From Psococerastis gibbosa (lineage: Eukaryota; Arthropoda; Insecta; Psocodea; Psocidae), in contig OZ020491.1 of the NCBI GenBank assembly GCA_963971405.1, positions 12,766,855 to 12,830,854 of the forward strand: a stretch of 64,000 nucleotides of DNA, in the 5' to 3' direction. A model generated the notes under the pieces. That model ran no database searches and was not told where the DNA came from. It saw only the letters and a list, made by a program, of their open reading frames with translations. A program made the translations under genes and the position numbers. Positions 1-13,000 of the stretch are shown one piece after another; within the stretch, counting starts at the first letter, position 1; the number at the start of each line of letters is the position of its first letter.

Positions 1-476
1 AGTAGGTAATTTGAATGATTATAGCCTACCATTGTTTGGTGTTGCTAGAGTGGGTGAGAGCGATTCCTGTGGATACTGTCTACTGTCTGGATACTTGTCC
101 TTTTATATAAGTCAGAACAGGATCATGACGCTTAACCCAACGGGTTTTACATAAACTCGGCAGCTTCTTTATTAAGTATGTATGCCATAAGGCGTTTAGC
201 AGGCAGTCGCAGACTGATTAAAAAATGCAATGCCAGATTTGATAGGTATTGATTTGTTTGATGGGTTGGCAGTAGAGCCGTAGAAGGAGGTTAGGCCATG
301 TTTTGCATCCATAACACATTTCACTGGCGACTAAATCGTCCGTGTGTACCGGACCGAAAGCCTAGGCTTGTTACACTAGCTTACAGGTAACTGAGAATAC
401 AATATTTTACTAGCTTACAATTTGGACTTTAAAATAAACGTAAGCCTAATATGCGGAAAAATGCCTGCATTGAATA
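1..476. other. Non-coding stretch upstream of the first MITE
   Basis: No open frame with coding character, RNA gene or clear repeat end was found here. The stretch is AT-rich and ends at an ATA that forms the left target duplication of the MITE starting at 477. Confidence 0.4.
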
Positions 477-882
477 GGTGCCCATTCCGCATACGTACAA
501 CGTCAATGAAAATTATGAAATTGAAGGGCATTTCAATTTTACTCTATGCCATTGTTAAAATTGATCAATGACCAATTGATAATAGAGTAAAATCACAAAC
601 AATATAAAATTAAAAAATGGCGTCATGTGATATGACAAGTACAACTATTTCTCTAAAAAGAATGCATTTCTGTATACAAATTATAATAAGGATTAAATAA
701 TAAGGCGACGAAGAAAACAAATACAATTTCAAGAAACAAATTTCAAAAATTTAGCGCATACGCTTCAATTGAAAATTGCCAATTTTTGAAAAACATATGG
801 AATGGCCCCCATCAATGAGAAATTGAAATGTCCTTCAATTTCATATTTTTCATTGACGTTGTACGTATGTGGAATGGGCGCC
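477..882. mobile_element. Foldback MITE, GGTGCCC type
   Basis: The ends are inverted copies: GGTGCCCATTCC on the left and GGAATGGGCGCC on the right. They are followed inward by matching ACGTACAACGTCAATG arms. The element is flanked by the 3-bp duplication ATA (474-476 and 883-885). Its interior (about 530-670) resembles the interior of the nested elements at 35814, 37858, 60899 and 63268, including the segment around ATTAAAAAATGGCGTCAT. This makes it a relative of that family that lacks the GTAGCAG hairpin core. It lies about 190 bp upstream of the Mondo start codon, so it could carry or disturb promoter sequence. Confidence 0.75.
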
Positions 883-1071
883 ATAGGATAAAGTCAAAGT
901 CAAAGTTAAGTGAATTAATATTTGAAAAGTTATAGTTGGCAGCAAAATGGCGGGAAGCGTCATGTTGTCGTTTTGTATGTTTTGAAACTCGTTGTGATTT
1001 TGATAAAATGGCGAAAGTTGTAGTAGTACGTGCTTGTAAGTCATTATATTAAATGTTAACTCTTGTTCAAA
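883..1071 (+). promoter_or_regulatory. Presumed 5' leader/promoter region of Mondo
   Basis: This short interval lies between the MITE and the ATG at 1072. It contains a repeated AAAGTC motif (893-905) and two ATGGCG motifs, but no recognisable TATA box placed to explain a start site. The role is inferred from position only; an upstream non-coding exon is also possible. Confidence 0.3.
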
Positions 1072-4000
1072 ATGCAGTGTCAGCCCTTACCCCGTTCACC
1101 CATTGCTTTCAAGACCACTGTCAAATCGGAAAAAGAAATAATCCATTCTGGACATTTCATGGTTTCTCACTTTGAAGCTGAGGCCCAAGATGATGAATAT
1201 GAAGTTGCTGTTCCCGTGCCTGAATCAAAAGAGGCTGGAGGGGATGAAACACCACCGAACTGTGACCTGCAAGTCTTTAGTGGCAACAAAATATACCGGG
1301 TTATGCCCCCCGGGCAGCTGGCAATCGAAACATCACTCAACAAGTTGTTTCAGTGCATGTCCTTGGCATACAGGTAAATAAAAATTGTTTAGATAGTTAC
1401 AAAACTTCTGTTGCTCTTGCTTTGACTTCTACATTTTTTCTATCTAGTCCCTTTGTGTTATAGTCAGAATATGCACCCAGAAATACACCCAATTTCTAAT
1501 GAGGACTAGCATAAGTTCCAGTCTGGCTTTCCATTGTTTGAATCATTAAACTTATTGGCAGAACGCAATTTCAATTTTGTTTTTATTGTGGCACCGAGAA
1601 ATAAATTATGTTTCTTTTTATTAGCTAGCACGTGCAAATACATACCTTAACGAATAAAAGATAGGCAGTGAGCTATTTACTATAGCTACATAAGCCATAA
1701 GGTATACATACGACTTTTTCCTAACGTTGTCTCGTAACATAATGATGGCATAAGAGAATATATTGTCATATAAGCTTATTTTTATTATTTTAAAGTTTAA
1801 AGAGTGAAATGAACCCCAGCCTTTCACTCTTTTTGTGCTCAAAGTCAAATTTATCATGATTTTACAATCATAGCTGAGATGTTATGAAGTAGAAGAAATG
1901 TTCCTCTTCATTTTGATTCACGGTATATGACCGTGACTAACACGAATTAGCCGCTGTGCTGGAACTCCTCAATAACCGTTATTTTTAATAAATCAAGTTC
2001 CGTAACTGGGCGGTACGTGTTAATTTACATCAAACCGTCGAGGAATATAATTTTGCACCTTATTTATCCCTCTACAGATATTTCGTGTGAAATTTAACTT
2101 TGCGCAAAAATGGATTATGGAAGTCGCCATTGGCCCATAAAGTTGCGGAACTCTTTCGAATACATATTTCTTACTGTTGTGCAATACAATTAATTCAATG
2201 TCAGAAAATGTGATATCTGTAACTACAGATTTTACGGGATGGTTTGCGATAGAGGTAGGGAACTTATCTGTTTTAAATGTCGCTTCATCTACTTAATCGC
2301 ATGTCTTGGTAACAATGCTAATGATACGGTGGCTGGCTGATCTATAAGCCTAACTTACACAATATTGAAGTTGCATTTGTACAACAGTTATTCTTTGGCG
2401 TCTTCAAGTTGAGGTCTTTGTTATTATCTTCAATGATAATATGAACTTTCACCCATACTGTTAGGTAACACTTGCTATCAGTAGCAGTACTATGGCCTTC
2501 GCTGGAGGCCGCCGAAGTCTTTTCACACATCTTGGGATTAAAATGTACCCCCAGATAGCGATCCCTTATTGAAATTATAAAAATACACTGTAGGGATTTG
2601 GTAATCTCTTGTGGTAATGATTTTTTGTGTGGAATGTTGGTTAAGTAGGTGATGTGAGTTTTAGACTGTACGCCTCAAACAGTGCTTCCTAAGGCGGCTA
2701 TTCCACTGGTCGATTTTACTTTAAATTTGATTTGAGATTTTTGGTTTGTTTTGTTTTAAGGAGACTATTACGTAGATACTTAACTTATATACTATAAATT
2801 AAGTTATTATATGGTAGCAGACGTCAAATGTGATTAAAAAGAGTCTGCTACCATATTATAACTTAATTTATAATAGATAAGTTATGTATCTACATAATAG
2901 TCTCCTTAAAACAAATCAAACAAAAAATCTCAAATCAAATTTGAAATAGTGAAACAGCCGCATGGTAGCAGACATCATTAATAAGTCTCTACCATGTTAT
3001 AACTTAATTTATAATGGATAAGTTAAGTATCTGCATAATACTATTAGTCTCCTTAAAAGAAAACAAACGTCAATGACAAATACATTGTAGTATTATATGG
3101 TATATATAACACTGACATTAAATTAACTTTGGTTGAAGAGGTAACCTCCTCGTTATAACCGAAATTTAAGGATATGGAAAAAACTGGGCTTGGCTGGATT
3201 CGAACCCACGATCTACGCCTAACCGGGGCGTCGTCTTAACCGCTGGACCACAAGCCCCGACAAGTCCAGTAATCGCCAAATCCTCTACTTATGATACATG
3301 ATTCGTGTTGCTAGGCAGGTTAGCACAACTACACAACTATCTAACCGAACAGGTGGGGAACAGGGGGGGGGGGGATGGGACCTCCTCAATATATTAAAAA
3401 CCCGTTAAAACTCAATTGCTTATTCTGGAACGAACAGATCAATATATTGTAACAGTAGTTGCAAGGTATTTTCCATAATTTCTATTTTTTAGTCATTTTT
3501 CATGAAATTTTTTTTTATTTTTATTTTTTTATCCCCAGAAGCAAACTATCAAGGGGCACGCGACCCAACGCATTTTGTGTATATTAATGACGACTACAAT
3601 ATATGGGAATTTAAAAGAAATCGTTGGAGCCGTTTTTGAGAAATAATATTTTTAGACATTTTTTTTGGAGGTTTTTGAGAATAAAAACCCCCCAATTTGA
3701 GTTAGCCCAAAATAAAAAAAATTGCCTCGAGGTATGATTTTTGTGAACCTACATGCCTAATTTCATCTAAATCGACCGAGTAGTTTGCCCGGAAATTGAC
3801 GCACAGACAGAGCGACAAACAGACATTTCGTAAAAACCACTTTTTTGGGTTCCTGGGACCTCAAAACGTGTAAATCCGTTGAAATCTCAGAATCGAATAT
3901 TTCGACCATCACAAAGTTTTCCTTCTACTACGTATAAATTGGAAAGAAATAATAAAATGTGGGCCAATCAGCGGTGTTATCGCCGGATCATGATTTTGAT

Positions 4001-7000
4001 TAAAAAAGAGCCCCGACAACCATAAAAACCGGTATGAGTGAACCCGTGCATGCTTTCCTATTTATCAATTTTAGTGTATGCACCGCGTAAGATATGACTA
4101 CAACGTATGTGAATTTAAAAAAAAATCGTTGGAGCCGCTTTTGAGAAATACATTTTTTTAGGTTTTCGGAGGCGAAACCCCCCAAAATTGAGTTTTAAAA
4201 AATAATGGTTCCGAGGCATGATTTTTGTGTGCCTACGAACGTCGTACATACCAATTTCATCCAAATCCACTGAGTAGTTTGCCCACAAATCGACGAAGCC
4301 CCGAAGACGCTATACCAAGATGGAATAAAACAAAATAGACATTAGGACAAGAGAATGTATAAAATTGGAAAATTTGAGACACAAATTGAGGGAAGTAATT
4401 GTGCTTAAAAGGTGAAATGCAACTAATATGGTTATAGGCTAATAAATAATTGGCTGACTGTTATAAAAACATATCCACTTTTCTACTGCAACATTTTATT
4501 ATATTTTAGTATCTTCAAGCATTATCAAAATGTACTTAATGGGCCCAAAATAAAATTCACTCCTCGTGTGTACGATATCCTTTTGAGGAAGCTGTACACA
4601 TTAGCCATCCCCTGATCACCCCAAAGTAGAATGGTTTATATTTTTTATTTAGTAGTAGTAGTTGATATTGGCAAAGTCCCAGACCACGGACATAGGACAC
4701 TATTTTTTTTATTTAAGTGAATATTTAAAGTTGCAAAGACTTGGTCCATTTGAATGGTAGACTATTGCATGCATAAGATGTTTTTCATTTTTGTTGTTAT
4801 AATTTATCCATGAATTCGATAATTTGGTAAATTTCTGACGACTATCAGTTTCACAGAAAACCCCCTGCACCGAAATGTAAAAAAAATTGTCATAGTACGG
4901 CAAGCCCGTAGCCAGGATTTTTTTTCGGGGGTGGCTGCGGCAACTGTGATCCTATCCAGTGTAAAAAAAAATTCTTGAGAATTCAATTGTATCTAGTGTA
5001 TTCTTTTGAAGTAATGGTGTTACTGGGTACATATATGATAGCATAGCCACACCAAACGTCAATTTATAGGCGGAATTAGCTTTGGTGCGAACATTGGCGT
5101 ATAATATTTTGCGGATTTGCGGACTAAATCGTAATGTTATCATAACGACGGTTTAAATTGCATAGAAATGATATTGCATTCTAACCCAAAGAGGGGGTCC
5201 GGGGGTCTCCCCCGGGGGAAAAAATCCACCTATAAGTGCTAAACAGTGGGGTTTTACAGCTGCAAAGCTTACAAAGGAATGCATATTCACATTGCTACAA
5301 ACAGGGGGGCCCGGGGGCCACCCTCGGAGGAAAATTTGAAAATATAAGTGCAAAATAGTGTGGTTTTACGCATTGTAACAGCAGTAATGGATTGATGTTA
5401 CAAAGCTTACAAAGGAATGCTTACTCATATAAATCATATTGCATTTAACCCAAAGAGGGGGGTTCGGGGGTCTCCCCCGGGGGAAAAAATCCACCTATAT
5501 GTGCTAACCAGTGGGGTTTACAGCAGCAAAGCTTACAAAGGAATGCATATTTATGTTGCTACAGGGGGGCCCGGGGGTTTCCCTCGGAGGAAAGAATTTT
5601 TTTTTCACAAATTTCGGGGGGGGGGGCTGCAGCCCAATAAGCCCCCCCCCTTGCCTACGGCCTTGTAGTACGGTACTATGCATAAAATAGACCTCTACCA
5701 ATTGAGTGGACCAACTCTTTATAACTTTAATTAAAAATAAAATAATAATGATAATAATCCGTGTATTTTTTCTAAAACTTTTTTACAAATGAAAATATAG
5801 TTGTAGTGCCCCTCATGCCAGCAGCGTGCGAGGGTAGCACTCAATACCTAAACCTACTTTATCCTATACCTATACCTAATACCTATACCTAATACCTATA
5901 CCTAATTACTGTAATTTGTGGAGTTCGTCCCTTGTTTACCAACATCTAGTAGGCGCCGAAATCAGTCGAGCAATCACAAAACTCATATTGTACAATTGCA
6001 GTTCATATCTAAGTTTACCCTTTGGAGTAAATGTTGAAACCCTGTTAATGGAAGCCATGCTAATGCTCACCCCCTCATCTGAACTTTGGAAATAATTCTG
6101 GAAACATTTAAGATCTTTAGTAGTGATAGAAATGTCTGCTTCAAATTAACTAGAATACATGTATATTTATTTCCACTACCCTTCAATCGTTTCATTTTAA
6201 TTGTAAGAGACGGCAGAAAGAGAATAAATAAATAAATAAATGTTAACTTTTAGTTCTATTACTAAGCCAACCTAGCGGAGTTAGGGCGATAAAGCCCTCT
6301 CGTACACTCAGCTAGAAAGACCCGGGACCGCCTGCTTTACATGCCCTCCAAAGCATGGCCAGAAAATGTAGCAAGTGTGGGACTCAAACGAACAACCTTT
6401 CGGGTGAAAGTCAGAGTCTGTGACTACTACACTACTCTACATGTCCTGACATAACATATGCCCAGTCTAGAGGAGCGTACGAAACAAGTAGTACTGCTCA
6501 GGAACCTAATGAGAACTGGCGATTAGGGATTATTATAATACCGGGGTTTATTCAATTGTCTTAAACAAATGAGTGCAAAATGCGCGGGAAATTCAAATTG
6601 ATAAATTAATATTTTTGGTGAGTTTTCAATTTTGCTCCCTTAGATTTAGACACATTAATTAAAATTCTTATTGCATTTCAAAATTCTATCCGTGCAATTG
6701 GAATGAGTATTAGTATTCCATCAATTAAATATTAAACAGTCCAACCATTCTCTTGTATTCTAATAATGTATTAATTTGAATTTCCCGCCCATATTTTAGC
6801 ACCATCACGCGACACCTTGCTACTGCGGCATTAATAAATAAACCCCGGTATTATAATAATCCCAAATCGCCATGATCGCTGCTGAGCACCTGAGGACTAG
6901 TCCTTTCCCTTGGCCACTGCTCTATTTGGGATTTTGTGGTCATCAACATGTTTCGCAGTCGCGTTTTTCCCCTAAACTACAATTTCGAAAATTAAAAATA

Positions 7001-10000
7001 CCTTATTATATTATGCATGAAGTAGTCTTCTACAGCTTAAATGAGCCAAATCTTTAATAACTTGCTTAGTTAATTAAATAAAAAATATAAAGTATTAAAT
7101 TTCGGGCTGCCAGTTTCCTACGGGACGTACACTCTTAAGAGCCCTTAAGAGAGTAGGGGGAAAAGCCTTACAGGTGTAAAAAAATCAAGTATCACGTGAA
7201 ATATGATGAACGCTTATTGGTTCCATTTTAAATAAAATATTTTCTACTATAAATATCGATCGTAGAGCTGTCAAAGATAATACATCCCTTAGGAGAAATA
7301 TTTCTCTGCATATTGACATACAAACATGATATTTGCATGTTTCTAACACCGTTTGGCCACAATTATTGAACTTGCTTTGTAAGAAAATAACGACAGTGAA
7401 GCTGTCGGGAGGAAGGAGTTCATAAAAGGTGGTCAATCGGTGTAAGTGTCGCCACATATCGTGCTATACAATGTATACTTTCTGTGCAATTACATTTAGC
7501 CCAAGAAGATAATTATTTGAAGTTTAATTTTTGTTTAGGCAAAAGCTGACTTCGCCGAAATGGAACAGATTCAAGGGGATACGATTAAGGTGGAAGGACA
7601 AAATTAGATTGAACAACGTAATATGGAGATGCTGGCACATGCAATGTAAGTTTTTCTTCACAATCACTTTTTTAAAATTATTGCTCACTTTATGTGTACT
7701 TCCTTAATTTGGGTGTAAAATATAAATATTCATCTTGCACATAATGAATAAAATCGTGCTCACTCTCCCATTGTCTTTCAAAATGTTAAGAGATCTTTAA
7801 GTAATACATTTTATATCACTTATTTACCTTGGTTTAAATCGTAAATTATCTCATACTGAGAATCACGTTTTTTATAACAGATGTGGCTTAAATTAAAAAT
7901 TTACCATACAGATTTACCTTCTATGACCTTCTCGATTTTTAAAAAAAAAGTTAAGGGTGAAATTTTGAATGGATGTATGAAGCCTAAAATCGTGTAAGCT
8001 TCTGCAATGAAGTCAGGGACAAGTTATCCAGCAGTATATAAGACTCGTATCTGTACTTTGTTTACCCACGTAACAAGTCCGCCCTTTGGGTTGCACTTAG
8101 TGTGGGTAGATGTAAATGTAAATGTAAAATGTAATAAATGTAAATAATAAATGTAAAATAATAAATGTAAAATAAATTTGTATTTGTATTAACACTTGGT
8201 TACCATACTTTCGGCTGTTTCATGGCGTTAATGGTAAACTTGTCTAAGCTTGTCCATTATCGCTTGTAGCCGGTTTAGGTTGACATTGAGAACGTATACC
8301 ATTACCAGTTTGCCACTGGCCAAAAATTCATACGGAAACAATACAAATAATGTTCGAAATCCATAGGGTCGTTGGCATTGGACAAGGGACCTATCGGCCA
8401 CTATATTATGTAGGACTGGGTCCATAAAAAAAGTCAGAGTGACCTCTACCCAGCAACATTGCTACAGAGTGAGGTGATAATCGAATTGAGGCATGTATAT
8501 GCATAGGCATGCTGTATTGTAATATGGCCAAAAATCCAATAAGTATGAAAAAAATAATAACTAGCAAAAACTGCCTACCATAAAGGCATGTGGATGCCTG
8601 CATGCTGTATTGCAAAATGGCCAAAAATCCAATAAGTATGAAAAAAATAATAACTAGCAAAAACTGCCTACCATAAAAACTTAACCGTCAAAATTTCTGT
8701 TAATGTCCTTCTAGAGTATATCCGCTCGCGTTCCTGACAATTGTGTACGGTAGTATGATAAATCGCAATATACAACCTGTAAACGCTTCCTTTGCCATCA
8801 GCAATACCTAGCTTATGGTTAAGCACCATCTATTCTATTTTAGTATCATTGGTTTCCACAAGCTATGCCGACAGTTTCTTTATTCGTTCTATAGCTGACC
8901 CGGAAATGGTAGCCAAGCAGCTATAGATGTTCGATTTGCATTGTACATAGGCGTGGTCTTAGTAGCTTAGTAGCAAGTGGACTTTGGTCATTTGTCACAG
9001 TGCTAGTGACCTTACCTGCTCTAGATCCGAGCTCCCACACACAGTTTTTCCTTATATTGTACTATTGTATTGGTATTGAAGATACAGAATCCTACGTAAG
9101 TCGCTAGAAAACAAGACAGTGGTAGTGTTTTGATTTTTAATCACAATTTATTGGTTCAGGATGTTCGCAAGAGCTATGGAGCTGTTCTTTATTTCACTTA
9201 TTTACTATATGTGCAGAAATTTACTCAGAAAATGGATAACGACAAGTGTGTTTCAACTGACCGTGTGACCTAGATCTATAAAAATAATTGAGAAGTCAAT
9301 GTCAAATAGTCAAATATCTCATGAAATATCAATAGTTGTCACAAATATCAAGACAAGCAGAAGAAATTTTTCTGATCATTTTTAATATGATGTGTGCCTC
9401 ATTCTGGCCACAATAGTTGAATTTGATTTGTACAAAAAACGATTGACTCCGAGAAAGGAGTTCAAGAAATGCAGCCAATTGGTGTTGGTGAAGGCCACAT
9501 ATTGTGTGTCGAAATGTAGAGGAGCATTTCTGTTAATCTAATGGATATTTTTAGCGGCTCTAGGATCGGTATCTCCTGGGAAAATCAACTTTGTACACAA
9601 AATGCGTAGTGGGGTACTCCCATTTGACTTTGAAGGGTTCATCTACAACGAGTATGGGGCCGTCCATTAATCACGTGATGTTTTTTTTCTCTGATTCCCT
9701 ACATAATTTGATGCCTTTTCTCTTTCACTCTCTCTAGTAGATAACCTGCCAGTGGCGTAAAGCTTTAGAATGATGGCGGAGGCAAAACTAAGTAGGCCTT
9801 ATGACGTCATCAGGCAGGATAAGGAAAAATATGAAAATATAAGAGCAAAATAGTAGGGTTTTACGCTCTAGGCGGGGGGGGGGGGCAAAGCCCACCAAAA
9901 GAAGCGGGGGGGGGGGGCAAGTTGGACCGTGTCCCCCCCAAACTTGTAACCCTGTAAACTGCCTATTGAAGTTTGTTTCATTTGCACCTTTCTCGCACAT

Positions 10001-13000
10001 TCCATTGATTGTGCATATTTTCCTTACTCTCCGTCGACCATAAAAACACTACAGACTATAATTATATCACCTTCAATGGCACGAAGCCTGTGTATTTGAA
10101 AAATTCGTTGGAATATGATGTAATGATATAAAGGTAACTTTCATCTTGCCATATGGCGATGTATTGCATCGGTAACCCGTAAATAAATAAATAAATAAAA
10201 CTTGACGTTTTTTTGAACATTCTATTACTAAGCCAACCTAGCGGAGTTAGGGCTGTAAAGCCCTCTCCTACACTAAACTAGGATGACCCGGGACCGGCTG
10301 CTTTACATGCCCTCCGAAACATGGCCAGAAAATGTAGGACTCGAACCAACAACCTTTCGGGTAAAAGTCGGAGTCTGTACCACTTCACTACAGGACCACT
10401 GTATAAATAATGTGCATTTATTATTATTGTACTCGTATATAGACACAGATCTACTTTAGTGGCTCTTTGAACCATGCCCTGCCTACTTCCTCATTGATGT
10501 TTTCTGACATTATTGGTACTGTTTCTGCATGCATTTTTATGCATTTTGGCATTTTGGTACTTATCCTCTGTGTTAACCTACACTGGCTGCAAGCAACAAC
10601 AATGGACAAGCTGAAAAAGGCTTGTCATTGGCAAAATGTAGCAGGCGTAATAAAAGTCGCTGTTATTATTCAACCTAAATGGTTGATTGAAGAATACGCT
10701 ATAATTTTTTTCTTCTGGCTCTACAGCCCTTGATGAGCTTTGGCCTGTTCGACAACACTCCTCCTGTCATCTATGGACTCCCAACTCGCAAAGGTCCGTT
10801 TCCAAATCATCCTTCCAGCGTTTTCGAGGCCGTCCGACCAGTCGCCTTCCTGTCATGCTTGCTTTATACATATTTTTGGCATGCAGTCATCCGACATTCT
10901 TACAACGTGGCCCATCCATCTTATGCGTTGCGCTTTTATTCTTCTCCGTTGAGTATTGCGTCTCTTTCGGCGTTCCTTTTCGCCAATCTCCGTCTTCGCA
11001 TAGGGGTCCACAGATCCTCCTTATTGTCTTTCTTTCCAATACTCGCAGTTTGTTTGCGTCGTTGACAGTAAGATTCTAGGTTTCCGAGCCGTATGTTGCA
11101 AGACAGAACGGATATAATAATAATCTATTTACATAATATTATATCATTATTGCTTTCCAATTTATACGTAGTATAAGGAAAGCTTTGTGATGGTCGAAAT
11201 TTTCGATTCCGAGATTTCAACGGATTTACACGTTTTGAGGTCCCAGGAACCTAAAAAAGTGGTTTTTACGAAATATCTGTCTGTCTGTCGCTCTGTCTGT
11301 CGCTCTGTCTGTCTGTTCGTCGATTTCCGGGCAAACTACTCTGTCGATTTTGATGAAATTCGGCATGTAGGTTTACAAAAATCATACCTCGGGACCATTT
11401 TATTTTTATTTTGGGCTAACTGAATTTGGGGGGGTTTTATTTAAAAAAAACTCATAAAAAACGTCTAAAAAATTATTTCTCGAAAACGGCTCCAACGATT
11501 TCTTTTAAATTCACATATATTGTAGTCGTTATTAATTTTGACAAAATGCGGGGGGTCGCTTGCCCCTTGATAGTTTGCTTCTGGGGGTAAAAAAAATAAA
11601 AAAAAACTAAATTTTAATGAAAAATGTCTAAAAAATAATTTTTCTGTGAAACCTTTCCATTGATGATTTCGACCTTCAGGCATGTTTTAGGCGTTAAATT
11701 GAGTAACGAAACCGGACAGGTTACTTTCCCAAAAAATTATTTGGTTTTGTGCAAAAAAAAATATTTTTGAAAAAATGATAGAAAATTCACGGTCAAATGC
11801 ATTGCGTGCCCTGCCATTATTGCTGTGTGGTAATTTATTGGTCTGACCTATCTAGAATTTACCTCACCTCCAGTGACGTCAGGTGGGCAACCCCCTCCGC
11901 CCCCCCCCCCCCCCCCCCCCCCCGAGATGCCCGAAATTTAACTATAGGAAAATTATTTACCATGAAATTACTCATTTTCTCTAGCTACTACTTGATAAAT
12001 TGGAAAGCATGTTCGAGTAAACTCGGACCGGTTCTTTACTATATGAAAAACATTTAAGTCCGATGGTGGAAGATAGGATTGAATCTCTTACTTTGTTCGG
12101 AAAAAGTTTGTATCACAATGGCAATCTTTGAGAAAATGAAACTTAGACTAATTACATTTTTATTCGGCTTATATAGTAGTAAATAATTAAAAAATTCATA
12201 AGTGTTACAAAAAGCTTTGTAAACTTATGTCAGTAAGTGTTGTATAGTTCTGTCTGTGAAGATGCTGATTTATCACAAGCGTCGAGCCCACAGAACGCTA
12301 TCTTATCTGTGTGTTGTTAATGTAGCACTGCTACTATGCTATTGTAGCCCTCTTCTGATATCGACAGTAATAAACTAAGAATCCCAAGTCTTTGTCAAAA
12401 TGACGCAATCCTGTTACAAGGACATATGAGTCTTTGTCATATTGTTTTTTCCTCATAAATATGAGAATGGAAAACATCTTAAGCCCGCAAAATTGCAAAA
12501 CAATAATTGAAAAGAAGCTTCACTGTCTCTGAGCATTGTGCTATGCGTGCAAGTATGAAACGAAATTATAGCCTTCATTAGGGTGCTTGTACTGTACTTG
12601 TGCGAGTCTCTACACACCATGCGATCGGAGACCTGTCGTAACACAGGTTTTAAGTTATCCAAAGAGGCGATTATAGGGGTTATTTAGATACATTCAGTTA
12701 ATTGTTCGCATGCAATAAATAAATAAAAATGAACTGAGGCATCCCGTGTCCACCGGTTGTGGGGGTAAAAATATTAGGTCACCCTACAGATTTTTAACAA
12801 TTTATTTTAGCTGTTCGAAAACTCATTTTTTCTGCCCTGAAACTCTTAAATATAACTGCGGTACATGTATTAAACATGCAATAAGTTCATGTATTCTGTA
12901 TTTCCCTAACTTCTGCTACCTACCCTTAATCAGAATTATTTGCTTGAAATCAATAGCTATTATTATATTAATTAGTTATACGATACTAATTATTTACGGG

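Noticed and set aside
3186-3257. A functional tRNA gene on the - strand
   Set aside because: Folds well, but C33/T37 and its constant linkage to a SINE tail argue for a retroposon head.
5153-5701. Overlapping frames on both strands rich in Pro and Gly
   Set aside because: Produced by C/G homopolymers in the hAT-like element's doubled interior.
10730-11065. 111-codon + strand frame resembling a membrane protein
   Set aside because: Complement of a LINE reverse transcriptase fragment; the - strand reads the conserved WMGHVVRM and GRPRKRW motifs.
11896-11923. Long C-runs and G-runs (here and at 18771, 22248, 52803, 59509) as possible assembly errors or regulatory signals
   Set aside because: They recur inside repeat copies at the same relative positions, so they are ordinary homopolymers of those families; their exact length may still be unreliable.
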